The position numbers and the translations under genes were made by a program. Below the pieces are notes generated by a model. That model had not been told where the DNA came from. It saw nothing but the letters and a program-made list of their open reading frames with translations, and searched no databases. A stretch of 6,086 bases of DNA from CALXXL01 sp964512385 (lineage in GTDB: Bacteria; Verrucomicrobiota; Lentisphaeria; Victivallales; Victivallaceae), in contig CAZEHZ010000122.1 of NCBI GenBank assembly GCA_964512385.1, positions 1-6,086 of the forward strand, written 5' to 3'. Shown here one piece after another: positions 1-5,721 of this stretch; the first letter of the stretch is position 1; each line of letters starts with the position of its first letter.

Positions 1-29
1 CCGGTACCGATAAAACCCCAGTTTACCAT
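1..29 (-). CDS. 5' fragment of a probable Gfo/Idh/MocA-family NAD(P)-dependent oxidoreductase
   Basis: Only the first ten codons are inside the window. Reading leftward from the ATG at 29-27 they give MVNWGFIGTG. A start-proximal W-G-F-I-G-T-G is the typical opening of the Rossmann nucleotide-binding domain of Gfo/Idh/MocA oxidoreductases, which usually begin with a short beta strand leading straight into G-x-G-x-x-[GA]. The family oxidises or reduces sugars, inositols and related polyols in the cytoplasm. The start is supported by a GGAG Shine-Dalgarno core at 37-40, seven bases upstream, and by a promoter at 68-95. The gene is co-oriented with hcp but separated from it by terminator hairpins and its own promoter, so it looks independently transcribed. 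Ten residues cannot fix the substrate or exclude another Rossmann-fold dehydrogenase. Confidence 0.6.
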
Positions 30-36
30 GATAATT

Positions 37-40
37 CTCC
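37..40 (-). promoter_or_regulatory. Shine-Dalgarno site of the left-edge oxidoreductase
   Basis: On the minus strand the sequence reads TGGAGAA, seven bases before the ATG at 29-27. Core and spacing match the other genes of this window, and the site is the main support for calling the fragment a real gene start. Confidence 0.6.
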
Positions 41-67
41 AGATAATTATATTGATCTTACGGGAAT

Positions 68-95
68 ACTATACACTATAAAAAGATGTTGTCCA
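68..95 (-). promoter_or_regulatory. Sigma-70-type promoter for the left-edge oxidoreductase
   Basis: On the minus strand a TGGACA -35 box (90-95, five of six to consensus) is followed after 16 bases by a TATAGT -10 box (68-73, five of six). The predicted transcription start near 61 gives a leader of about 32 bases before the ATG at 29. The ACTATA hexamer occurs twice on the plus strand (68-73 and 75-80), but only the first copy has correct spacing to the -35 box. The promoter lies downstream of the hcp terminator hairpin at 161-200, so the two units appear insulated. Confidence 0.55.
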
Positions 96-150
96 GTGTT
101 TTTTGCAGATAAACAGAAAATTATATTTGATAAGTCAGCCGGTTTTTGCT

Positions 151-200
151 ATAAAAAAGAGCCTGTCCGGTTCAGGGGGGGGGGAGAAAACCGGACAGGC
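151..200 (-). terminator. GC-rich hairpin terminator downstream of hcp
   Basis: Positions 161-172 pair perfectly with 189-200 (12 base pairs, GCCTGTCCGGTT against its complement). On the minus strand the hairpin is followed by TCTTTTTTAT (151-160), the U tract of an intrinsic terminator. On the plus strand it is followed by GGGGGG instead, so it should work only for minus-strand transcripts, that is, for hcp. The 16-base loop contains a run of ten identical bases (G on plus, C on minus). It lies about 85 bases past the hcp stop and may be a backup to the AT-rich hairpin at 247-291. Confidence 0.75.
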
Positions 201-231
201 GGGGGGAATTTTGTAATAATAATATAGTAGT

Positions 232-291
232 TAAAAAGCAAAATGCAAACTAAAACGTAATAAAAAATCAAATTTTTTTACGTTTTAGTTT
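232..291 (-). terminator. AT-rich hairpin overlapping the hcp stop codon
   Basis: Positions 247-260 (AAACTAAAACGTAA) and 278-291 are perfect reverse complements, a 14-base-pair stem with a 17-base A/T-rich loop region that can pair further. The hcp stop codon (285-287) lies inside the stem. On the minus strand the hairpin is followed by GCATTTTGCTTTTTAA (231-246), which gives an interrupted U tract. It could be the first terminator of hcp or an mRNA 3'-end stabiliser. The stem has few GC pairs, so efficiency is uncertain. Confidence 0.5.
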
Positions 292-1835
292 CCAGCTAAC
301 ATCTGTTCAATATCCACCTCCGGCGTGGTTATTACTTTTACGTTGAATTCTTTTACCAGTATCGTTAAAACGTTTGGCGATATAAATGCCGGCAAGGTGG
401 GGCCTAAACGAATATCCTTAAAGCCTAACGCCAATAACGCCAGTAATACCGCCACGGCTTTCTGTTCATACCAGGCAATATTAAACGATAACGGCAAGTC
501 ATTGATGTCCGCCAATTTAAATGCTTCTTTCAGCATAATTGCAGCTACGGCCAGCGAATATGAGTCGTTACACTGCCCGGCGTCCAGCACGCGTGGAATG
601 CCGTTTATGTCGCCCAAATTCAACTTGTTGTAGCGATATTTGGCACATCCGGCGGTAAGAATAACGGTATCCGGCGGCAGTTTTTCCGCTACGTGTGTAT
701 AATAGTTTCTGGAGGGTTGACGGCCGTCGCATCCGGCCATAACGATAAAGCGTTTGATGGCACCGGATTTTACCGCTTCGATAATTTGCGGCAGTAACGC
801 CTTGATTTGCCGATGTCCAAAGCCGCCGACAATTTGGGTATCGTCCAGTAATTCCGGCGGCTTGCACCGTTTGGCCAATTCGATAAGCGGCGAAAAGTCT
901 TTCATACAGCCGCTGTGCCGTTCCGGAATATGGCGAACTCCGGGGTATCCGGCCTGACCGGTGGTAAAAATGCGCTGTCGATAAGACTCTTTTATCGGCA
1001 CAATACAGTTGGTGGTCATTAATATTGGACCGTTAAATTTTTCAAACTCAACTGCCTGCTTGTGCCATGCATTGCCGTAATTACTGCGCAAATGCTTAAA
1101 TTGTTTTAGTTTAGGATAATAATGCGCCGGAAGCATTTCGCTGTGCGTATAAATATCAATATTTAAATTGCGAGTCTGCTCTAAAAGCTCATACAAATCC
1201 AGCAAATCGTGGCCGGAGACCAGAATGCCCGGATTGGTGCCGACTCCGGTGGCTACGGAGGTGATTTGAGTTGCGCCAAAATAGTCAAAATTGGCATTAT
1301 CCAAAAGTTTCATCGCCTCCGCCGCGGTATCGCCGCATTGGATTACCAGCGACAATAATTTGTCTTTGGCCAAATCCTGCGTGGTGGCGGCCAAGGCCTG
1401 AAGTACAAAAGCGTAAATTGCCAAGTCTTCCATACCCAGCACCGCCGCATGAGAAGTATAGGCGGACAGCCCTTTTACACCGTAAATCAATAACTCCCTA
1501 AGCGAACGGATATCGGGGTCATCAGTGGCTAATACGCCCGGCATAACCTCTTCGTGGCGACCGTTCAGCAGTTCAATAGCTTCGGCAATGCGTTGTTGCA
1601 GGGCTGAGCCGTCAAAATTCGCATTAGTGATGGTCATAAACAGCGAATCAACGGTAAAGCGCCCCAGTTTTTCCAAATTCCCGCCGTCATTCAAATAGAC
1701 CACGGCTAACTCTTTTAAACGTCGCAGCAGTTCATCCTGTAAATTAGCGATTTCGGCACTTTTACCGCATACTCCGCGTTCGGTACAGCCCTGATTGTGC
1801 ATGGTTTCCTGACATTGAAAACAAAACATACTCAT
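285..1835 (-). CDS. hcp: Hybrid cluster protein (hydroxylamine reductase / NO-detoxification), class I
   Basis: 516 residues. The N terminus carries four cysteines C5-x2-C8-x8-C17-x5-C23, the [4Fe-4S] spacing of class I Hcp from strict anaerobes; the E. coli-type class II has a longer spacing and a different cluster. All expected ligands of the hybrid Fe-S-O cluster are visible: H209, E233, C277, C369 (the position that is a persulfide in characterised proteins), C397, C422, E457 and neighbouring K459. Their spacing matches the Desulfovibrio protein almost residue for residue. Full length between the N-terminal cysteines and H209 argues against the shortened class III. Hcp is cytoplasmic and reduces hydroxylamine in vitro; NO reduction and S-nitrosylation roles are reported in other bacteria. 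The ATG follows a GGAGG site with eight-base spacing. No reductase partner (Hcr) or HcpR/NsrR gene is adjacent, and I found no convincing regulator site upstream. Confidence 0.96.
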   Translation of the reverse strand: MSMFCFQCQETMHNQGCTERGVCGKSAEIANLQDELLRRLKELAVVYLNDGGNLEKLGRFTVDSLFMTITNANFDGSALQQRIAEAIELLNGRHEEVMPGVLATDDPDIRSLRELLIYGVKGLSAYTSHAAVLGMEDLAIYAFVLQALAATTQDLAKDKLLSLVIQCGDTAAEAMKLLDNANFDYFGATQITSVATGVGTNPGILVSGHDLLDLYELLEQTRNLNIDIYTHSEMLPAHYYPKLKQFKHLRSNYGNAWHKQAVEFEKFNGPILMTTNCIVPIKESYRQRIFTTGQAGYPGVRHIPERHSGCMKDFSPLIELAKRCKPPELLDDTQIVGGFGHRQIKALLPQIIEAVKSGAIKRFIVMAGCDGRQPSRNYYTHVAEKLPPDTVILTAGCAKYRYNKLNLGDINGIPRVLDAGQCNDSYSLAVAAIMLKEAFKLADINDLPLSFNIAWYEQKAVAVLLALLALGFKDIRLGPTLPAFISPNVLTILVKEFNVKVITTPEVDIEQMLAGN

Positions 1836-1843
1836 AATATACT

Positions 1844-1848
1844 CCTCC
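1844..1848 (-). promoter_or_regulatory. Shine-Dalgarno site of hcp
   Basis: The minus strand reads AGGGAGGAGT at 1841-1850, with GGAGG at 1844-1848 placed eight bases before the ATG at 1835-1833. This fixes the first methionine (MSMF...) as start in preference to the internal Met3. Confidence 0.8.
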
Positions 1849-1854
1849 CTGGTT

Positions 1855-1879
1855 ATTATAAACTGTAATAATAAGACAA
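1855..1879 (-). promoter_or_regulatory. Possible hcp promoter (good -10, poor -35)
   Basis: A perfect TATAAT reads on the minus strand at 1855-1860. The nearest -35-like hexamer, TTGTCT at 1874-1879, is only 13 bases away, too short for an ordinary sigma-70 promoter. The imperfect palindrome TGTAATAATAAGACA at 1864-1878 lies in the spacer. Transcription from this -10 would begin near 1848, almost at the Shine-Dalgarno site. A weak -35 would suit an activator-dependent promoter, but that is inference only. Confidence 0.3.
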
Positions 1880-1900
1880 GAGGTATATTCCGGTTTGTTC

Positions 1901-1938
1901 CAAAAATAAAAAAAGACCGCCAAAAAACTGCGGTCTTT
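1901..1938 (-). terminator. Intrinsic terminator of the acetyl esterase gene
   Basis: Positions 1912-1920 (AAAGACCGC) pair perfectly with 1930-1938 (GCGGTCTTT), a 9-base-pair stem with a nine-base loop. On the minus strand it is followed by TTTTATTTTTG. It begins 22 bases past the esterase stop codon and ends about 65 bases before the hcp start, so it separates two co-oriented genes and argues against an esterase-hcp operon. Confidence 0.88.
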
Positions 1939-1960
1939 CATGTTAAAAACAGAGATATGG

Positions 1961-3265
1961 TTATTTCTTAGGTGCAATATCTTCCGCCAAGCCTAATTTA
2001 CCATTCATCCATTTCATTCGGAATTCGGTGTAGCCGGGGTCAAAATCATGCCCCATTAACGGCGACTGCCAAATGGCTTTCGGCGTATTTAAAGTGTTGT
2101 ACGCCGCAAATACGGCTCCGGGGGGGCAAGTGGAGTCTAAGAGTCCTACGCAAATTATTACCGGGCATTTGATGTGCCGGGCAAAATTTACGGCATCATA
2201 ATATTGCATCATTTCGGCATTGGCCGCCGAGGTGATTACGTCCGGTTTTGCCGTAACCGGCCAGCCCGGAGAGCCGCCGCGGTTGTTGGCCGCATAGTCA
2301 CAAAACGCCGGTACGTTCATCGCCGCGGCCGTAACAATGTCATTATTCAGCGCAGTGGTGGCGTAGGTCATGGCGCCGCCCTGACTGGAACCGTACATAA
2401 CAAACTCTTTACCGTTCCATTGCGGCAGTCCGGTTAAAAACTTTACGCCGCGGCATAAGCCTAAAATGGTGCGATAATAGTAATAATCTTCCCGATCCGG
2501 CATGCCGATGTACATATAAAGGCCGTCTTTGTTCAATTCATCATATTTGGCCTGCGCCGTAGCGTCTTCCACCTCAAACGCATGAACATTTAAGGTCATT
2601 TGAATTACCTTGTCTACCGGAAATTCGGTAGGTACACTGGTATAACCCGGCCCGGCACCCGGTACGGTGAACATAATCGGATATTTGCCCGGTGCTTTGG
2701 GGACGGACAAAAAGCCGTACATGCGGGTATTGTTGATATTGGCAATACTGACTTTGTAATAATTGGCCAAATCCGAAGATTTTTCCGGCACCAGCACCAT
2801 TTCGGCATCTAACGGCAACTTTAACGCTTCGGCCTTGGCGTTCTGCCAAAACTCTTCAAAATCGCTTGGCAAGGTCTGACCGGGTTGAATAGCTTCGGGG
2901 GAGAATCCGGCCATTATCTGCTTAGTCACGGTCTCTCCGGCCCGTTCCACGGTGGCTTTACAACGCAGAAATCCCGGAGTATCCAATTTGCGGCTGATGC
3001 TGACCGGTTTATCGGTTACGACTTGTTCTACCGTTTCAAACGGCGCATTAAATTCGTTGGCAAATTCAATTTTCACGATGTCGCCGTCATTCAACGGCTC
3101 GCCGTCGGGGTTGGTTACCGAAATAATAAAAGTGGCTTGTTCGCCTAATTGGTACAGTGGTTTTTCGGCACGGTCGGTTACGATATCCACCTTAAATGTC
3201 GGAGCCGCATACATGTTTACCCCAAACAGCAACATGCCGCCGGCCACCAGATTACTCATTTTCAT
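1961..3265 (-). CDS. Secreted acetylxylan esterase / cephalosporin C deacetylase family (AXE1)
   Basis: 434 residues. Residues 1-20 look like a Sec signal peptide: K2, a hydrophobic stretch to about 16 and a likely cut after A20, with no lipobox cysteine. Residues 22-120 form a beta-rich domain resembling an Ig-like fold (YQLGEQATFIISVTN). Residues about 131-430 are the alpha/beta-hydrolase. The nucleophile is S294 in YGSSQGG, the acid D377 in GLLDSTCPPGAVFAAYN and the histidine H406 in MGHDF. The GL-D-x-x-CPP-x-x-VFAAYN block is characteristic of AXE1/CAH enzymes, and the 29-residue D-to-H spacing equals that in the Bacillus deacetylase. The likely reaction is removal of acetyl esters from xylan fragments or other acetylated sugars outside the cytoplasm; the natural substrate is not determined. 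AAGGGAG sits only four bases before the ATG. Met3 is a possible alternative start with ten-base spacing. It is divergent from the DUF6259 gene. Confidence 0.9.
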   Translation of the reverse strand: MKMSNLVAGGMLLFGVNMYAAPTFKVDIVTDRAEKPLYQLGEQATFIISVTNPDGEPLNDGDIVKIEFANEFNAPFETVEQVVTDKPVSISRKLDTPGFLRCKATVERAGETVTKQIMAGFSPEAIQPGQTLPSDFEEFWQNAKAEALKLPLDAEMVLVPEKSSDLANYYKVSIANINNTRMYGFLSVPKAPGKYPIMFTVPGAGPGYTSVPTEFPVDKVIQMTLNVHAFEVEDATAQAKYDELNKDGLYMYIGMPDREDYYYYRTILGLCRGVKFLTGLPQWNGKEFVMYGSSQGGAMTYATTALNNDIVTAAAMNVPAFCDYAANNRGGSPGWPVTAKPDVITSAANAEMMQYYDAVNFARHIKCPVIICVGLLDSTCPPGAVFAAYNTLNTPKAIWQSPLMGHDFDPGYTEFRMKWMNGKLGLAEDIAPKK

Positions 3266-3310
3266 ATAACTCCCTTTAATCGTATAAAATTTTTTGTTGG
3301 TTTCTTACTA

Positions 3311-3338
3311 ATTATACATTGAAAAACCGATTTTGCAA
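3311..3338 (-). promoter_or_regulatory. Sigma-70-type promoter of the acetyl esterase gene
   Basis: On the minus strand a TTGCAA -35 box (3333-3338, four of six) and a perfect TATAAT -10 box (3311-3316) are separated by 16 bases. The predicted start near 3304 gives a leader of about 39 bases. The palindrome TTATCGATAA at 3345-3354 lies immediately upstream of the -35 box, centred near -45.5. Confidence 0.6.
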
Positions 3339-3344
3339 GTTAAG

Positions 3345-3354
3345 TTATCGATAA
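3345..3354. promoter_or_regulatory. Palindromic candidate operator in the divergent intergenic region
   Basis: TTATCGATAA is a perfect 10-base palindrome with a central CG, found once between the divergent esterase and DUF6259 genes. LacI-family sugar regulators commonly bind palindromes with a central CG, and the position next to the esterase -35 box and 38-47 bases upstream of the other gene's ATG would allow control of both. The flanks do not extend the symmetry, and a 10-base palindrome can arise by chance in AT-rich DNA. Confidence 0.3.
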
Positions 3355-3375
3355 GCAGATTGAAATAAGCCAAAA

Positions 3376-3381
3376 AAGGAG
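3376..3381 (+). promoter_or_regulatory. Shine-Dalgarno site of the DUF6259-type gene
   Basis: AAGGAG lies ten bases before the ATG at 3392. The reading frame is closed by a TAA at 3341-3343 and holds no other start codon before the ATG, so this site decides the start. I could not find a convincing plus-strand -35/-10 pair upstream. Confidence 0.7.
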
Positions 3382-3391
3382 AATAAAAAAG

Positions 3392-5284
3392 ATGTTTGCC
3401 TGGAAAATCCGTGGAATTGACCCATCGGGAAAGTCATTTGAATTAGGTGGAGATTCGCTTCCGGCGCAACCGCTGTCCGGCACCGATTTTGCGGTGGACT
3501 GTGTAACGGACGGCGATAACTGGGAACGGCTGACTTATAAAAATCTGCCTGCCGGTTATGTAGTTACCGATGTGGTGTATCCGGCAATTTCAACGCCGCT
3601 GACTCCGCAGACCGCCGTTTTACTGCCGGAAAGTCAGGGCATGCTGATTACCGACTTAATGACGCATCCGGCATTTACGTTTAAGCCGGAAGATACCGAC
3701 TATATTTTTGAAACCCGCTTCCGGGCGATGAAGTTTGCCGCCTTGTTAGAGCCTGCCGGCAATACGTTTTTAGCCATAAATGATGATAACTGCTATGCCA
3801 AAGCCGGGGATATTTATCGCTCTGCCGACCGGAAGACGTTGTTTTTTGATGTTATTACCGCCGTACCGCAAGACGGTGCAAGCAACTATATTATGCCGTT
3901 TGGCCTGAAAATGGTGTCGTTTACCGGCGACTGGTTTGCGGCGGCGGAGCTTTATAAGCAGATATTCCCCGTCTCCGCCGGACGGTTGCCGCGGAAAAAT
4001 GATAAAATACGGGATATCGGTATATGGCTGTGGAACCGGGACCAGGCGGCGAACGTGATTCCGCCGGCGGAACAGCTGCAGATAGACTCCGGAGTGCCGG
4101 TGGCGTTAGACTGGTATTGGTACCATGCGCATCCATACGATACGCATTACCCGGATTTTTATCCGCCTCGTGAAGGTGTGGAGAAGTTCACCGCATCGCT
4201 GAAATACCTTAATGAAAAAGGTATTTTCACCCATGTTTACGTAAATGGATTTTTATGGGATATGGAAAATGAGGACTGGAATCCTGGCGGCTGTGACGGC
4301 GTGATTATGGATAAAGACGGTAAAATGATCAGTACCGCATTTAACGTGTTTATGAACCGCCAGATGGCTTATATGTGCGGCGAGGCTTCGGAACATCATC
4401 AAAAATTGATTTCTCAAATAAAACTTCTGGCCGACTGCGGACTGGATGGCATTTATATCGACATGATTGGTTGCGCCACTATGCAGTTCTGCTACAATCC
4501 GGCGCATAAACACGCCCCCGGCGGCGGGTGTTACATGGCAGACGGCTATCGGAAAATGTTACGCCAACTCCACGACGAACGCCCGGATTTGTATTTGTCT
4601 ACCGAAGACTGCAACGAAACGTACATGAATTACGTGGACTCCGTGATTTGTGTAATGGCCACCAGCGGTGAACGTTACAGCGTAATTCCGCCGTTCTCAT
4701 ACGTGCCGTTTTTCTCGGCCGTGCATCATGGCGACTTGATTGTTTACGGCTCCAGTGCACATATTGACGGCGTGCCGCCGTATGACAGCAAATGGCCGCA
4801 AGAAGGCAAGTGGAAAAAAGAGGAAGACTGGAACCATATTGCACCGGAACAGTTTTATGTAGAACTGGGTCGTTCGCTGATTTGGGGTCAACAGCCGATG
4901 GTGGCCAACTTGCGGCCGGAACATTTGACCAATCCGGCCTTACGGGAGCGTTATGAATTTATCTGCAAAACGGCAAAATTCTATCACCGTAACCGCAACT
5001 GGCTGCTGGACGGCCGGATGCTGCATCCGGGAACGCTGGAAACCACTCAGATTACGGCTCGTTTCGTGGTACGCTATATTTTCACTAAAGAGGGAACCTA
5101 TAAGGTGGTGGAACGCCAAATGCCGGCCATTATGCACTCTAATTGGGTGGACGCCGCCGGAAAACGGGTAATGGCGGCACTGAATATTACCGACGTTGAG
5201 CAGAGTTTCCGCTTAACCGGTAAGGACTATGCCGAAGTTTCCGGAACCGTACCGGCGCATAGTTATAAGTTGTTTGATTTATAA
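3392..5284 (+). CDS. DUF6259-type putative glycoside hydrolase (cytoplasmic)
   Basis: 630 residues with no signal peptide. Residues 1 to about 200 look like the beta-sandwich that precedes the barrel. Residues about 205-530 look like a TIM barrel carrying blocks I recognise from DUF6259 proteins: ALDWYWYHAHPYDTHYPDFYP (238-258), THVYVNGFLWD (280-290), GLDGIYIDMIG (350-360) followed by C-Y-N-P-A-H-x-H-x-P-G-G-G and GYRKML, then LSTEDCNETYM (402-412). Residues after about 545 form a small beta domain. D357 (or D352) at a barrel-strand end and E405 or E409 are candidate catalytic acids; this assignment is inference by analogy with other retaining TIM-barrel glycosidases. The family has no settled activity that I can name. 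The N-terminal domain looks short for the family, yet an in-frame stop at 3341 and a good ribosome site support the annotated ATG. Divergence from a secreted acetyl esterase suggests use of an imported glycoside. Confidence 0.75.
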   Translation: MFAWKIRGIDPSGKSFELGGDSLPAQPLSGTDFAVDCVTDGDNWERLTYKNLPAGYVVTDVVYPAISTPLTPQTAVLLPESQGMLITDLMTHPAFTFKPEDTDYIFETRFRAMKFAALLEPAGNTFLAINDDNCYAKAGDIYRSADRKTLFFDVITAVPQDGASNYIMPFGLKMVSFTGDWFAAAELYKQIFPVSAGRLPRKNDKIRDIGIWLWNRDQAANVIPPAEQLQIDSGVPVALDWYWYHAHPYDTHYPDFYPPREGVEKFTASLKYLNEKGIFTHVYVNGFLWDMENEDWNPGGCDGVIMDKDGKMISTAFNVFMNRQMAYMCGEASEHHQKLISQIKLLADCGLDGIYIDMIGCATMQFCYNPAHKHAPGGGCYMADGYRKMLRQLHDERPDLYLSTEDCNETYMNYVDSVICVMATSGERYSVIPPFSYVPFFSAVHHGDLIVYGSSAHIDGVPPYDSKWPQEGKWKKEEDWNHIAPEQFYVELGRSLIWGQQPMVANLRPEHLTNPALRERYEFICKTAKFYHRNRNWLLDGRMLHPGTLETTQITARFVVRYIFTKEGTYKVVERQMPAIMHSNWVDAAGKRVMAALNITDVEQSFRLTGKDYAEVSGTVPAHSYKLFDL

Positions 5285-5292
5285 GGCTGTTG

Positions 5293-5326
5293 GGTTTATC
5301 ACGGTGATAAATAGCCGTGATAAACC
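5293..5326. repeat. Hairpin built from GTGATAAA repeats between convergent genes
   Basis: Positions 5293-5304 (GGTTTATCACGG) and 5315-5326 are perfect reverse complements, giving a 12-base-pair stem with a ten-base loop. The octamer GTGATAAA occurs at 5304-5311 and 5317-5324, and its complement TTTATCAC at 5295-5302, so 5295-5311 is itself a near-palindrome with one central base. Two pairings are therefore mutually exclusive. Neither strand has a U tract directly after the hairpin (AAAAAATTAAG on plus, CAACAGCC on minus), so it is not a canonical intrinsic terminator. It begins nine bases past the DUF6259 stop and may act as a 3'-end stabiliser, a Rho-assisted end or a protein site. Confidence 0.7.
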
Positions 5327-5352
5327 AAAAAATTAAGTTTACTGAAAACTTA
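5327..5352 (-). terminator. Weak AU-rich terminator of gdx, containing its stop codon
   Basis: Positions 5334-5340 (TAAGTTT) pair with 5346-5352 (AAACTTA) around a five-base loop. On the minus strand this is followed within one base by TTTTTT (5327-5332). The gdx stop codon (5350-5352) is part of the stem. With one GC pair in seven the stem is weak, and the larger hairpin at 5293-5326 just beyond may assist. Confidence 0.4.
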
Positions 5353-5667
5353 TTTGGTGATAACTTTTAAGCCGATAATACCGCCGGTAATCATAAGAAT
5401 ACATAGGATTCTTCCGGCGGAGGCGGCGTCACCAAACAGGATAATTCCGGCAATTACGGTACCGATTGCCCCGATACCCGTCCAGATGGCGTAAGCGGTT
5501 CCCAGCGGCAGGGTTTTGATGGCCGCCGCCAGCAGTATCACACTTATCAACATAAATATAACGGTAACGGCCGAAGGCCAGAATTTAGTGAATCCGTTTG
5601 AATATTTCATACCGACCGCCCAGCCGATTTCGCATATTCCGGCTAACAATAAATAAATCCAACTCAT
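5350..5667 (-). CDS. gdx: Small multidrug resistance (SMR) family guanidinium exporter Gdx/SugE
   Basis: 105 residues from the ATG at 5667, the standard SMR length, with four hydrophobic segments at about 2-20, 30-50, 56-79 and 86-103. It acts as an inner-membrane homodimer with dual topology that exports guanidinium in exchange for protons. E13, the shared proton/substrate carboxylate, is present, as are the Gdx-type binding-site residues S42, Y59 and W62, with GTAYAIWTGIGA (56-67) and the WAVGMKYSNGF stretch (16-26) typical of SugE/Gdx rather than EmrE. The frame stays open to an ATG at 5721 (123 residues), but GGAGG at 5676-5680 sits eight bases before the 5667 ATG, and the longer version would begin inside the -35 box. 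The gene is convergent with the DUF6259 gene and divergent from the sensor gene. The predicted leader is only about 20 bases, leaving no room for a guanidine riboswitch. Confidence 0.93.
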   Translation of the reverse strand: MSWIYLLLAGICEIGWAVGMKYSNGFTKFWPSAVTVIFMLISVILLAAAIKTLPLGTAYAIWTGIGAIGTVIAGIILFGDAASAGRILCILMITGGIIGLKVITK

Positions 5668-5675
5668 TATAATTT

Positions 5676-5680
5676 CCTCC
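5676..5680 (-). promoter_or_regulatory. Shine-Dalgarno site that decides the gdx start
   Basis: GGAGG on the minus strand, eight bases before the ATG at 5667-5665. It selects the 105-residue product over the 123-residue reading. Confidence 0.85.
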
Positions 5681-5693
5681 ATTTTGAGTGGAT

Positions 5694-5721
5694 AATATAG
5701 CATGTTAAAAAAAAATGTCAA
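5694..5721 (-). promoter_or_regulatory. Sigma-70-type promoter of gdx
   Basis: On the minus strand a perfect TTGACA (5716-5721) and TATATT (5694-5699, five of six) are separated by a 16-base spacer that opens with nine consecutive T. Transcription would start near 5687, about 20 bases before the ATG. This looks like a fairly strong, factor-independent promoter. Confidence 0.75.

Noticed and set aside
325..633. 102-codon plus-strand frame antisense to hcp
   Set aside because: It lies wholly opposite the conserved C-terminal cluster-binding part of hcp and resembles no protein family I know.
1864..1878. TGTAATAATAAGACA as a CRP/FNR-family (HcpR-like) site controlling hcp
   Set aside because: Symmetry is partial, the sequence does not match the TTGAC-type half-sites I know for HcpR, and it would be centred near -23, an unusual place for an activator.
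1762..1977. 71-codon minus-strand frame spanning the hcp start, the terminator and the esterase 3' end
   Set aside because: It runs through a clear intrinsic terminator and overlaps two well-supported genes; the translation shows no domain and no ribosome site supports it.
1961..3265. Esterase and hcp as one operon
   Set aside because: The genes are co-oriented, but the strong terminator at 1901-1938 lies between them and their functions are unrelated.
2952..3269. 105-codon plus-strand frame antisense to the esterase
   Set aside because: It is the complement of the signal peptide and N-terminal domain of a well-supported gene, with no ribosome site or recognisable motif.
4253..4513. 86-codon minus-strand frame opposite the DUF6259 barrel
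   Set aside because: It is complementary to strongly conserved catalytic-region codons of the plus-strand gene and has no independent support.
5350..5721. Longer 123-residue reading of gdx starting at 5721
   Set aside because: The extra 18 residues are atypical for the family, the ATG at 5721 lies within the -35 box, and the GGAGG site and family alignment favour the start at 5667.
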